A stretch of 64,000 bases of DNA from Acanthosepion esculentum (lineage: Eukaryota > Mollusca > Cephalopoda > Sepiida > Sepiidae): assembly GCA_964036315.1 (NCBI GenBank), contig OZ038517.1, positions 23,817,662 to 23,881,661 on the forward strand. Direction: 5' to 3'. How positions within the stretch are numbered: position 1 is the stretch's first letter; each line of letters opens with the position of its first letter. This document shows positions 1 to 11,930 of the stretch, piece after piece. Under the pieces are notes generated by a model. It ran no database searches and had not been told where the DNA came from. It worked only from the letters and a program-made list of their open reading frames with translations. The position numbers and the translations under genes are program-made.

Positions 1-3000
1 ATAAAATAATAGGAATAATCAAGAGTGGATCTGGCCAGAGGGTTGGGATAAAAAGCATCAATAATAAGATGGAATCAAAGTAGTAATAAAATAATAGGAA
101 TAATGAAGAGTGGATCTGGCCAGAGGGTTGGGATAAAAAGCATCAATAATAAGATGGAATGAAACTAGTAATAAAATAATAGGAATAATGAAGAGTGGAT
201 CTGGCCAGAGGGTTGGGATAAAAAGCATCAATAATAAGATGGAATGAAACTAGTAATAAAATAATAGGAATAATGAAGAGTGGATCTGGCCAGAGGGTTG
301 GGATAAAAAGCATCAATAATAAGATGGAATGAAACTAGTAATAAAATAATAGGAATAATGAAGAGTGGATCTGGCCAGAGGGTTGGGATAAAAAGCATCA
401 ATAATAAGATGGAATCAAAGTAGTAATAAAATAATAGGAATAATGAAGAGTGGATCTGGCCAGAGGGTTGGGATAAAAAGCATCAATAATAAGATGGAAT
501 GAAACTAGTAATAAAATAATAGGAATAATGAAGAGTGGATCTGGCCAGAGGGTTGGGATAAAAAACATCAATAATAAGATGGAATCGAACTAGTAATAAA
601 ATAATAGGAATAATGAAGAGTGGATCTGGCCAGGGGGTTGGGATAAAAAGCATCAATAATAAGATGGAATGAAACTAGTAATAAAATAATAGGAATAATG
701 AAGAGTGGATCTGGCCAGAGGGTTGGGATAAAAAACATCAATAATAAGATGGAATCGAACTAGTAATAAAATAATAGGAATAATGAAGAGTGGATCTGGC
801 CAGGGGGTTGGGATAAAAAGCATCAATAATAAGATGGAATGAAACTAGTAATAAAATAATAGGAATAATGAAGAGTGGATCTGGCCAGAGGCTTGGGATA
901 AAAAGCATCAATAATAAGATGGAATGAAACTAGTAATAAAATAATAGGAATAATGAAGAGTGGATCTGGCCAGAGGGTTGGGATAAAAAGCATCAATAAT
1001 AAGATGGAATGAAACTAGTAATAAAATAATAGGAATAATGAAGAGTGGATCTGGCCAGAGGGTTGGGATAAAAAGCATCAATAATAAGATGGAATCAAAG
1101 TAGTAATAAAATAATAGGAATAATGAAGAGTGGATCTGGCCAGAGGGTTGGGATAAAAAACATCAATAATAAGATGGAATCGAACTAGTAATAAAATAAT
1201 AGGAATAATGAAGAGTGGATCTGGCCAGAGGGTTGGGATAAAAAGCATCAATAATAAGATGGAATGAAACTAGTAATAAAATAATAGGAATAATGAAGAG
1301 TGGATCTGGCCAGAGGGTTGGGATAAAAAGCATCAATAATAAGATGGAATGAAACTAGTAATAAAATAATAGGAATAATGAAGAGTGGATCTGGCCAGAG
1401 GGTTGGGATAAAAAGCATCAATAATAAGATGGAATCAAAGTAGTAATAAAATAATAGGAATAATGAAGAGTGGATCTGGCCAGAGGGTTCGGATAAAAAA
1501 CATCAATAATAAGATGGAATCGAACTAGTAATAAAATAATAGGAATAATGAAGAGTGGATCTGGCCAGGGGGTTGGGATAAAAAGCATCAATAATAAGAT
1601 GGAATGAAACTAGTAATAAAATAATAGGAATAATGAAGAGTGGATCTGGCCAGAGGCTTGGGATAAAAAGCATCAATAATAAGATGGAATGAAACTAGTA
1701 ATAAAATAATAGGAATAATCAAGAGTGGATCTGGCCAGAGGCTTGGGATAAAAAGCATCAATAATAAGATGGAATGAAACTAGTAATAAAATAATAGGAA
1801 TAATCAAGAGTGGATCTGGCCAGAGGCTTGGGATAAAAAGCATCAATAATAAGATGGAATGAAACTAGTAATAAAATAATAGGAATAATCAAGAGTGGAT
1901 CTGGCCAGAGGGTTGGGATAAAAAGCATCAATAATAAGATGGAATGAAACTAGTAATAAAATAATAGGAATAATCAAGAGTGGATCTGGCCAGAGGGTTG
2001 GGATAAAAAGCATCAATAATAAGATGGAATGAAACTAGTAATAAAATAATAGGAATAATGAAGAGTGGATCTGGCCAGAGGCTTGGGATAAAAAGCATCA
2101 ATAATAAGATGGAATGAAACTAGTAATAAAATAATAGGAATAATGAAGAGTGGATCTGGCCAGAGGCTTGGGATAAAAAGCATCAATAATAAGATGGAAT
2201 GAAACTAGTAATAAAATAATAGGAATAATCAAGAGTGGATCTGGCCAGAGGGTTGGGATAAAAAGCATCAATAATAAGATGGAATGAAACTAGTAATAAA
2301 ATAATAGGAATAATCAAGAGTGGATCTGGCCAGAGGGTTGGGATAAAAAGCATCAATAATAAGATGGAATGAAACTAGTAATAAAATAATAGGAATAATC
2401 AAGAGTGGATCTGGCCAGAGGGTTGGGATAAAAAGCATCAATAATAAGATGGAATGAAACTAGTAATAAAATAGGAATAATGAAGAGTGGATCTGGCCAG
2501 AGGGTTGGGATAAAAAGCATCAATAATAAGATGGAATGAAACTAGTAATAAAATAATAGGAATATTCAAGAGTGGATCTGGCCAGAGGGTTGGGATAAAA
2601 AGCATCAATAATAAGATGGAATGAAACTAGTAATAAAATAATAGGAATAATCAAGAGTGGATCTGGCCAGAGGGTTGGGATAAAAAGCATCAATAATAAG
2701 ATGGAATGAAACTAGTAATAAAATAATAGGAATAATCAAGAGTGGATCTGGCCAGAGGGTTGGGATAAAAAGCATCAATAATAAGATGGAATGAAACTAG
2801 TAATAAAATAATAGGAATAATGAAGAGTGGATCTGGCCAGAGGCTTGGGATAAAAAGCATCAATAATAAGATGGAATGAAACTAGTAATAAAATAATAGG
2901 AATAATCAAGAGTGGATCTGGCCAGAGGGTTGGGATAAAAAGCATCAATAATAAGATGGAATGAAACTAGTAATAAAATAATAGGAATAATCAAGAGTGG

Positions 3001-4298
3001 ATCTGGCCAGAGGCTTGGGATAAAAAGCATCAATAATAAGATGGAATCAAACTAGTAATAAAATAGGAATAATGAAGAGTGGATCTGGCCAGGGGGTTGG
3101 GATAAAAAGCATCAATAATAAGATGGAATGAAACTAGTAATAAAATAATAGGAATAATGAAGAGTGGATTATGGCCAGAGGCTTGGGATAAAAAGCATCA
3201 ATAATAAGATGGAATGAAACTAGTAATAAAATAATAGGAATAATCAAGAGTGGATCTGGCCAGAGGGTTGGGATAAAAAGCATCAATAATAAGATGGAAT
3301 GAAACTAGTAATAAAATAATAGGAATAATCAAGAGTGGATCTGGCCAGAGGGTTGGGATAAAAAGCATCAATAATAAGATGGAATGAAACTAGTAATAAA
3401 ATAATAGGAATAATCAAGAGTGGATCTGGCCAGAGGCTTGGGATAAAAAGCATCAATAATAAGATGGAATGAAACTAGTAATAAAATAATAGGAATAATG
3501 AAGAGTGGATCTGGCCAGGGGGTTGGGATAAAAAGCATCAATAATAAGATGGAATGAAACTAGTAATAAAATAATAGGAATAATGAAGAGTGGATCTGGC
3601 CAGAGGGTTGGGATAAAAAGCATCAATAATAAGATGGAATGAAACTAGTAATAAAATAATAGGAATAATGAAGAGTGGATCTGGCCAGAGGCTTGGGATA
3701 AAAAGCATCAATAATAAGATGGAATGAAACTAGTAATAAAATAATAGGAATAATCAAGAGTGGATCTGGCCAGAGGGTTGGGATAAAAAGCATCAATAAT
3801 AAGATGGAATGAAACTAGTAATAAAATAATAGGAATAATGAAGAGTGGATCTGGCCAGAGGGTTGGGATAAAAAGCATCAATAATAAGATGGAATGAAAC
3901 TAGTAATAAAATAATAGGAATAATGAAGAGTGGATCTGGCCAGAGGCTTGGGATAAAAAGCATCAATAATAAGATGGAATGAAACTAGTAATAAAATAAT
4001 AGGAATAATCAAGAGTGGATCTGGCCAGAGGGTTGGGATAAAAAGCATCAATAATAAGATGGAATGAAACTAGTAATAAAATAATAGGAATAATGAAGAG
4101 TGGATCTGGCCAGAGGGTTGGGATAAAAAGCATCAATAATAAGATGGAATGAAACTAGTAATAAAATAATAGGAATAATGAAGAGTGGATCTGGCCAGAG
4201 GCTTGGGATAAAAAGCATCAATAATAAGATGGAATGAAACTAGTAATAAAATAATAGGAATAATCAAGAGTGGATCTGGCCAGAGGGTTGGGATAAAA
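1..4298. repeat. 85-bp satellite array (about 50 monomers)
   Basis: The window opens inside a head-to-tail array with an exact 85-bp period (monomers begin at 1, 86, 171, 256 and so on). Copies differ mainly at a few diagnostic sites: G or C after 'aggaataat', 'gagggttggg' versus 'gaggcttggg' or 'gggggttggg', and the ending 'gaaactag', 'caaagtag' or 'cgaactag'. Two monomers near 2464 and 3060 carry the same 3-bp deletion. The array stops abruptly at about 4298 in mid-monomer. Its left end lies outside the window, so the true length is unknown. I see no coding potential. The 60-codon minus-strand frame at 4133-4315 is a repeat artefact. Confidence 0.98.
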
Positions 4299-4412
4299 GC
4301 AACATTAATATACACAATAATATCACCATATATAACTCATTAGACATATGTAAAAATTATAAGAATATTAGGATAATATATAAAGCATCAATAATATTCC
4401 ACTATTGAATGT

Positions 4413-4660
4413 GAAGATGGTGTGATGGTTATTTGTGAGTCAGGTGTAATCAGAAAGCCGAGTTAAAATGGAATAATAATATAAAATTTTAAGTTTGTTG
4501 CATTCACTTTCGAAAGGTATGAATCTATCTCTTCTACCTGCACCCCAAGCTATGGGTTAAAGAGAAAGATTGGGTTCTTTAACCTTGGATGTCAACCAGT
4601 TAAAGAAGGGAAACTCTGAATTCACTCTCTAGAATAGTCGAAGGTCAGCTGTTCAACTAT
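4413..4660 (+). mobile_element. Decayed SINE, relative of the 5S/tRNA composite family
   Basis: A tRNA-like head remnant ('gatggtgtgatggtta' near 4415) is followed by a body shared with 21.8 kb and 35.5 kb. The shared marks are 'cattcactt', then 'aaaggtatgaatc', a pyrimidine stretch, and 'gctatgggttaa'. Divergence is high, so this is an old copy. No target-site duplication was recognised. Confidence 0.6.
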
Positions 4661-4764
4661 CTTTCTCAAGAAGGCATGTCAATTCAGATAATTAATCTAT
4701 GGAAAGCCGTAATCCTCTGTATCCTGTACAGACATAGCATTTTATTTTAAAAAGTGTGTTGACC

Positions 4765-4832
4765 CACAGTGATGAGATAAAAAGCCACAATAACAAGATG
4801 GAGGAAAAGTAGTAATAATAGTAATAATGAAA
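4765..4832 (+). repeat. Diverged single relative of the 85-bp satellite monomer
   Basis: The stretch 'gagataaaaagccacaata' followed by 'acaagatgg' and 'aagtagtaataatag' aligns with the satellite monomer around its 'gggataaaaagcatcaata' segment. Several substitutions separate them, and it lies about 470 bp outside the array. A shorter echo ('taaagcatcaataat') sits at 4381-4395. Confidence 0.7.
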
Positions 4833-5179
4833 CTTTTTTTTGCTTAACTCCTTTCCCCCGGCATAGATGTGTAAATATACGTTTTTACCAAAAGTGTCTT
4901 TTTCAGTCACAGATGAATAAATGCATCCAAATCATAACATTTAGAAATTAGCTATAGATGTTTACATGTCCATCTTGATTATTTTTATGCCCTTCTGTTC
5001 TTGAAACAAGTCCAGTTGTCAAGTTGTACATCTGGTTGAGGTGTTAGTCACTGCTTGAGTTTTTCAAGGTGCCCCAGTTTCTTAGTCTTCCCAAACAAAC
5101 AAAAAAACTTACCTGAAAATGAAAACTTTTTCTCAAAGTAATTGTTGGGGAAAGGGTTAAAAAGATTATAAACTTTGAG

Positions 5180-5352
5180 TCTTTGTCATTAATATCTTTT
5201 GATGCCTCGATTCTGATCCCAATCCTTCTTATCCTTTCCTCAAACACTCCTCTTTTTTTCTTTCTTTCAATCTCTGAAATCCCTTGCGTGCTTGTGGCAC
5301 TCACGCCTTGCTTGGGGTGAAATACTTAAAAAAAAAAAAAAAAAAAAAAAAA
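5180..5352 (+). mobile_element. LINE 3' end with poly(A), plus strand
   Basis: A pyrimidine-rich 3' UTR ends in 'gccttgcttggggtgaaat' and runs into an A tract at 5328-5352. The reverse complement of this terminus, preceded by poly(T), occurs in the minus-strand LINE copies at 42.15 kb and 21.3 kb. It is therefore a severely 5'-truncated copy and one of only two plus-strand LINE fragments in the window. Confidence 0.65.
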
Positions 5353-5648
5353 TGGCACCCAAACTTGTCAAGTATTTTGTCCATTGCTTTAACCATTAAG
5401 CTTTTCCTGATTCAACTTAGAGTATGTTTCTATCACCCACTTAAAAGGAAGTTACATGAGACATCATGTGATAAGACAAGAGCAATTCAAGAATTGTTTT
5501 ATTTGTTCTGTTTTCTGTAAAGATGGCCATAAATTATGAGAAATATTCATGGTATGAGAAAACTTGCTCAGTCAACATAGTGAAATTATAAGATTTATTG
5601 GTTAAGTGATATTGAATGAAAGTCAAGTGTACTTTATTTGTATCTTTC

Positions 5649-6330
5649 TATTTTTTTACGGTGAGGTTCACTCTGTACAATGCCCAGGAGTCACTCTAAG
5701 TAGAGGGTTACAGATTAAGAGAGACAGTTTATACAGATAGGTGGGGAAAATAACAGTAACCCTAGTCTTGAACAGGTTAAGATTGTAGTGATCAGGGAAA
5801 CATTCTCTTGGGAATTGGATCCACAGAGCAGTGGTTCACAGTAAGAAGCTGTCCAAATGGAACTTGCTTTTTATCAATGGAATATGAAGTTAATGAGGGT
5901 GGTTCACTACAATGTGTGCGGCGTAGCAGGTCTTAGTCATGAATGTTAGAACTGGTGGAACTAAGGAATGCAGTTACTCTGAACACTTTCCATAGTAGTA
6001 GCGATGAGCGAGTGAGAGGCTTGCCACTTCCCATCTGTGAGAGAGAGGGGATGCAGGGTGGAAAATTAACTTGTCACTTGCAAGGACATGGACACACTTT
6101 TGGACTCTGTCAGGACTGGAAAGTAAGGACTGGGCAGCTCCCTCCCAAAATATAACGGTCATACTCCATTTTCAACCTGATCTGAGATTGTGCTCAGTGA
6201 GATGAGGGATGTCTAGTGTCTGTTAAAGTTGATTTGGAGGCAAAGATTGAGACGAAGAGTTTCAACTTATCTGTTGAGAAAGAGATGACCTCAGGGACAT
6301 TGATAATAAATAGTGGGCACAGCTGCTTTC
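5649..6330 (-). mobile_element. CR1/Jockey-type LINE 3' fragment (family B)
   Basis: It reads on the minus strand with a short poly(T) at 5651-5657 marking the 3' end. The translated region at 5974-6162 contains the post-RT motifs of this LINE group: a 'DRVQK' block, then 'PLSHRWEVASLSL', then 'HRYYYGKCSE'. The same family recurs at 37.3, 52.7 and 53.7 kb, including the shared 3' UTR phrase 'ttcactctgtacaa'. The frame is short and interrupted, and there is no endonuclease or RT core, so it is a dead 5'-truncated copy. Confidence 0.8.
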
Positions 6331-6348
6331 CCTCTGTAAAGCCAACTG

Positions 6349-6402
6349 AGTTCAGATATAATTTTATATGCAAGTAATTTTACGAACCTTGTCCCTTTTA
6401 CA
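6349..6402. repeat. Dispersed ~50-bp repeat, copy 1
   Basis: 'gagttcagatataatttta' plus about 30 further bases recurs with few changes at 7716-7772 in the same orientation, 1.37 kb away. Its class is unknown. Confidence 0.75.
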
Positions 6403-7715
6403 TTGTTTTTTTTTTTTGTTTCTTGTATGTCTTATTTTTGTTTATTTTAATTTCTTTTGTATCGAGTGTTTAACTTTATTTACTTTTCAGCTCCTTGGCT
6501 GTAATTGTCAGTTATTTATCTTTCAATTGACACATTTAATTATTAGTACGTTATCCTATGTACTATAGTTCTAATGAATTTGCTAAGCAATTGTTAACAC
6601 GTTTCTGGTGACTGTGATAAGTCTAACGGTAATTCTGTTCATGAAAATAGTCTTTTTTTTTTCTTTTTTTTTTTTTTTCTGAAAATAAGAGGCATTTGAA
6701 CTTCATATAAGTTATAGCTTAATCTATATAAGTAAAGCACAGTGTACATGTGTCTGGTGTTGGCCCGTTTTTTTACATCTCTGCAAATCATAAACAAATT
6801 GAAGTAACAGGGAGTAACTACTGTGGTTAAATGCAATTTAAAAAAAAAAAAAAATTAGATAACTCATTTAAAGTTAATTTTAAATATTGAACAGTGAAAG
6901 GTTTTAAAAAAAAACAAAAAAAAACAATTCTTTATTAAAGATTTAACTTAAATTTTGCTTTACATTTCCTAATTAAACCATAATTAAAACTTAAGCAGGG
7001 CACAGTACAGTGCTTCTATGTTTTTTCTTTTTTTTCTTTTTCTTGCACGTGTACTGTGATGTTTGTTGAAATTTTGCATCATATGTCTTTTAAGAGCAAC
7101 TTTGTGACGGGACCGTAAAGAATGGTGATTTAAAAAAAAATTACAATTGTATGGTAAATAAATGTAAACAATCTATGGAGATTGGTTGTGTATACAAAGA
7201 AAAATTATGCTGAATTAAGGTCTTGAATAAAGATAAAATAATTTGATTATTTCTAAATTCTTAAAATTTTTTATGTACATCAGACACTGGGCATCCTCTA
7301 GACTAGTATCAAATAACATGTTCAGTCAAAGTACAAATTGAAAAAAAAAACCCTTCAAATTTTTAGTTGGAGCAAATTGATAACTTGCCTATGCTTTCTC
7401 CCACCCAAGTAATCTTGCTTTTGCAATTGTTGTAGCATACCTATGGACGATAATGTGTATATCTCCATTCATATAAATACAATAGTATATACTGTATGTT
7501 AGTCTGCAGTTGGAGATTCATTGTGGAATTCACTTCTAGCAGTTGACTACTTCTTCTACATGCTGTTAGCAAATCTTGTGTGTTGTTCATGTTCTAAGTA
7601 TTATTGTTCATTACCAACCTTCATGTTGTTATTCTATTCTGTAACCTTTCCGAGGTTACAACAATATTAAATCAAATGGGGGTAGGGGATGCATTCATAC
7701 CTCTGAGCAACTGAA
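6403..7715. other. AT-rich spacer, nothing recognised
   Basis: It contains several short T and A runs (for example 6653-6680 and 6840-6854) and scattered short frames. I see no conserved motif, splice-site-flanked exon or mobile-element end. Confidence 0.6.
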
Positions 7716-7772
7716 TTGAGTTCAGATATAATTTTATATGTAAGTAATTTTACAAACTGTCTCCCTTTATAG
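7716..7772. repeat. Dispersed ~50-bp repeat, copy 2
   Basis: Direct-orientation partner of 6349-6402, sharing 'ttcagatataattttata' and the following 'aagtaattttac'. Confidence 0.75.
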
Positions 7773-8390
7773 TGTACCCCACCTTCTCCCACTGGATCTT
7801 ATAGTCCTCATGTAGATGACTAGGCTTTTCCTGGTAACTTAGTTCTCTGGCTGGTACAATATTTCTGATCCAAAGTGGAGTTCTTTTGCCTTGACTTCTG
7901 GGTCGATGAGACATGTACACTTGGTGTATTACACTTGTATCTTCTTTCCTGGATTATTTGCCCTTTCATTAAGAGTGCCGGAGGTAGATGTTTTCTGGGT
8001 TTTGGTGCTATCTGCTTGAAAGGGATCTGAACCTTTCAGTTTCTTCAAACAAGATTAGCTTATTAGCAGGTGTATAATATCGGGGCTATAGGTCTGCCAT
8101 TTTGTGAATAGGTTTTGGATCATGCTGCAGTTGTCAGTGGGGCCTCTTGATGCCATGATCAAGGATACTGTTATGGCTGTATCTGTGGATGAATCAATCT
8201 AGGTTATTTATGTGTGCATCTCCTGTGTGTCTCGTTATCTACTCGTCTACCACCAAACAAAATACAATCCACACATGAAATCAATTAAAATGAACAAAAT
8301 TAGCAAACCTACTCCCCGCCACTACCACCACATACACACAAACCGAAAAAGTAAACCCCAGGTTTACCATTTCATTTGTATGGTTATTTT
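7773..8390 (-). other. Possible decayed coding relic of unknown element
   Basis: Read on the minus strand, 7.8-8.17 kb gives a string of protein-like segments with balanced composition, broken by stops and frame changes. I do not recognise a family. It could be a fossil transposon or chance. The plus-strand frame at 8212-8394 shows no features. Confidence 0.25.
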
Positions 8391-8515
8391 CTAAGTGTAG
8401 CTTAGATGTGACACAAGGCTTGAAAGTATGGAGCACCTAGTGAGGGTCGAACTCACTTTTTTAATGGTTCTAACGAGACAAGCTTGATAACCATTACACC
8501 ACATTGAGGTGCTCT
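8391..8515 (-). mobile_element. tRNA-derived SINE (family E), copy 1
   Basis: On the minus strand a tRNA-like head begins near 8515. It has an A-box-like 'tggtgtaatgg' and a B-box-like 'gagttcgaccctc', and is followed by a short body ('cttgtgtcacatctaag'). The anticodon arm does not pair convincingly and extra bases separate it from the T arm, so it is a SINE head and not a tRNA gene. Partners lie at 8519-8587 and 56081-56212, in the same orientation. Confidence 0.8.
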
Positions 8516-8518
8516 GAT

Positions 8519-8587
8519 TTTCTAAGCGTACCTTAGATATGGCACAAGGCTGAAAGTGTGGGCACCCAGTGAGGATCGAAACTAGTT
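8519..8587 (-). mobile_element. tRNA-derived SINE (family E), 5'-truncated copy 2
   Basis: It carries the same tail and T-arm region as 8391-8515 ('ggcacaaggct', 'cacccagtgagg'). It is cut before the A-box. It abuts copy 1 with only a few bases between them, so copy 1 probably landed in the tail of copy 2 or the two arose as a tandem. Confidence 0.75.
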
Positions 8588-9216
8588 TAAATATTAAGTT
8601 TACATTAAAAATGGTAGTGTTAGAATTTAATTCTGATGACCAGTAAAAGCTTTATAGCACAGCTTTATAAAATGTATAATTTACTGAAGCTTTACAAATT
8701 GTATATGGACAAGATATATGACACAAAGACATTATTACTTAATGAAGGTCTTATTTGATGGCACAATGATTTACTTCAAAGGGAAATTATACTGGACAAT
8801 CTAACTATATTATGATGCAATATGTTTTACAATTCAGTAGTTTCAGTCTGATTTTCAATAAACAATGCAAATTTAAAACATTTTGTCTTGTAATTTGTGT
8901 CCAGCAGCATTATGGTGTTATATAGACTTTTACCTAATTCTTGTTTTTACTAATTATGATCTAACAAATCTTATTCATTGAGTAGCATTTTTTGTAATCT
9001 TTTGTAATTTTTTTTTTACATATTTTACTTGTCAAATACAGTAAGAAAAAAAATTACATATTTTGCTTGATTCTTAATTAGAATTCTGGTTTGAATATAT
9101 TTTCTATTCAATGTACCTAATAAAAAAGATATTATTTTTATTTGTATTTATTCTTGAAATAGTAAAATTTTGATGTCAGTTTGTAGGCAAAAACATGTTG
9201 AAATTAGGTATTTCTC

Positions 9217-9264
<48 letters not shown>

Positions 9265-10148
9265 ATATAAATTTTTCTTTTTAGATTTGATAGGAAAAAT
9301 AATCTAACTTCAATATTTATTTTTAAGTAATTCACTTGGAAATTTTTAGTGCAATTTTGAAATTCATCAATTTTCTATTAAATAGATATATCTGAAGAAT
9401 AGAAAAATGTAAAGTTTAATGCTATTTTCAAGTTTGAACACTTTTGGTGGAAATTTTTTATGTAGGGAATTTCAAAAAGGAAATAATTGAATTATTCTGT
9501 GACTGCTGTCAATATCTATTCAATAAGTATTTACCAGTATTTACCAATTTTTTCTCTTCAGCATTCACATTAATAAATTATAAAATCAGAATAATTAAAA
9601 AGATCTCACTGGTGAAATTATGTTTTCACATCAGACAGATAAGAAAATAATAGAAGTGAAAGTAATGAATTTAACTTAATAATTATTACTAAAATTAAGT
9701 AAATAAATTGATAAAATTAAAATAATAAAATTATAATAAATTAAAATAATATTATACAATTATATAAATTAAAATAAAATAATTAAATTAATGAAATAAT
9801 TAAATTATTAAAATTAAATTAATAAAATTAAGTATGATGAAATAAATCCTTAACAAAGAACATTCAAATATTTTATGAAATAATTTAACAACTGCTTAAA
9901 ATGAAGGAAAATACTGGTTTAGGGAATTACAATTTTTGTTTCTTTTTGCCCAGGGTATCTTTGAAGGTTAAGATCTAAGGTATATCCAAAACAAATGTAA
10001 GCTTTTGGGTTGTTTGTTGTTAGATTTGCAATATGTAAATGTTATTTAGTCATAGGGATTAACCTGGATTACATGGCCTTTCAGCTTGGGTGTAATGCTT
10101 TCTTTTTTTTATCTCCTGTCTGTGTGAATCCAGTATTTTACATATATT
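8588..10148. other. Very AT-rich spacer with (TA)n and AAT-type low complexity
   Basis: (TG)n grades into (TA)n at about 9217-9269. 9665-9845 is almost pure A/T of the 'aaattaaaataat' type. Open frames such as 9444-9650 are short and featureless. No gene is seen. Confidence 0.7.
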
Positions 10149-11930
10149 GTGTGTGTGTACAATATTTTTTGCATGAATGGTGTGTGTGTGCGTGTACAAT
10201 ATTTTTTGCATGAATGGTGTGTGTGTGCGTGTACAATATTTTTTGCATGAATGGTGTGTGTGTGCGTGTACAATATTTTTTGCATGAATGGTGTGTGTGT
10301 GCGTGTACAATATTTTTTGCATGAATGGTGTGTGTGTGCGTGTACAATATTTTTTGCATGAATGGTGTGTGTGTGCGTGTACAATATTTTTTGCATGAAT
10401 GGTGTGTGTGTGCGTGTACAATATTTTTTGCATGAATGGTGTGTGTGTGTGCGTGTACAATATTTTTTGCATGAATGTGTGTGTGTGCGTGTACAATATT
10501 TTTTGCATGAATGGTGTGTGTGTGTGCGTGTACAATATTTTTTGCATGAATGGTGTGTGTGTGTGCGTGTACAATATTTTTTGCATGAATGGTGTGTGTG
10601 TGTGCGTGTACAATATTTTTTGCATGAATGGTGTGTGTGTGTGCGTGTACAATATTTTTTGCATGAATGGTGTGTGTGTGTGCGTGTACAATATTTTTTG
10701 CATGAATGGTGTGTGTGTGTGCGTGTACAATATTTTTTGCATGAATGGTGTGTGTGTGTGCGTGTACAATATTTTTTGCATGAATGGTGTGTGTGTGTGC
10801 GTGTACAATATTTTTTGCATGAATGGTGTGTGTGTGTGCGTGTACAATATTTTTTGCATGAATGGTGTGTGTGTGTGCGTGTACAATATTTTTTGCATGA
10901 ATGGTGTGTGTGTGTGCGTGTACAATATTTTTTGCATGAATGGTGTGTGTGTGTGCGTGTACAATATTTTTTGCATGAATGGTGTGTGTGTGTGCGTGTA
11001 CAATATTTTTTGCATGAATGGTGTGTGTGTGTGTGTGCGTGTACAATATTTTTTGCATGAATGGTGTGTGTGTGTGCGTGTACAATATTTTTTGCATGAA
11101 TGGTGTGTGTGTGTGCGTGTACAATATTTTTTGCATGAATGGTGTGTGTGTGTGTGCGTGTACAATATTTTTTGCATGAATGGTGTGTGTGTGTGCGTGT
11201 ACAATATTTTTTGCATGAATGGTGTGTGTGTGTGCGTGTACAATATTTTTTGCATGAATGGTGTGTGTGTGTGCGTGTACAATATTTTTTGCATGAATGG
11301 TGTGTGTGTGTGCGTGTACAATATTTTTTGCATGAATGGTGTGTGTGTGTGCGTGTACAATATTTTTTGCATGAATGGTGTGTGTGTGTGCGTGTACAAT
11401 ATTTTTTGCATGAATGGTGTGTGTGTGTGTGCGTGTACAATATTTTTTGCATGAATGGTGTGTGTGTGTGCGTGTACAATATTTTTTGCATGAATGGTGT
11501 GTGTGTGTGCGTGTACAATATTTTTTGCATGAATGGTGTGTGTGTGTGCGTGTACAATATTTTTTGCATGAATGGTGTGTGTGTGTGCGTGTACAATATT
11601 TTTTGCATGAATGGTGTGTGTGTGTGCGTGTACAATATTTTTTGCATGAATGGTGTGTGTGTGCGTGTACAATATTTTTTGCATGAATGGTGTGTGTGTG
11701 TGCGTGTACAATATTTTTTGCATGAATGGTGTGTGTGTGCGTGTACAATATTTTTTGCATGAATGGTGTGTGTGTGCGTGTACAATATTTTTTGCATGAA
11801 TGGTGTGTGTGTGCGTGTACAATATTTTTTGCATGAATGGTGTGTGTGTGCGTGTACAATATTTTTTGCATGAATGGTGTGTGTGTGCGTGTACAATATT
11901 TTTTGCATGAATGGTGTGTGTGCGTGTGTG
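10149..11930. repeat. 37/39-bp minisatellite, about 46 units
   Basis: Each unit is a (TG)n tract, 'cgtgtacaata', a T run and 'gcatgaatgg'. Successive 'gcatgaatgg' marks are 37 bp apart for the first eight units (10171, 10208, 10245 and so on). They are then mostly 39 bp apart with a few 41-bp units, and many units near the right end return to 37 bp. Almost all variation is in (TG)n length; one unit near 10469 has lost a G in the junction. All three minus frames stay open for about 600 codons because the unit has no stop on that strand, so no protein is claimed. Confidence 0.97.

Noticed and set aside
5284..5520. 78-codon plus frame
   Set aside because: Runs through a LINE 3' UTR and its poly(A) tract.
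8391..8515. A functional tRNA gene on the minus strand
   Set aside because: The anticodon arm does not fold, extra bases separate the arms, and the same sequence with the same tail recurs twice in the window, as for a SINE.
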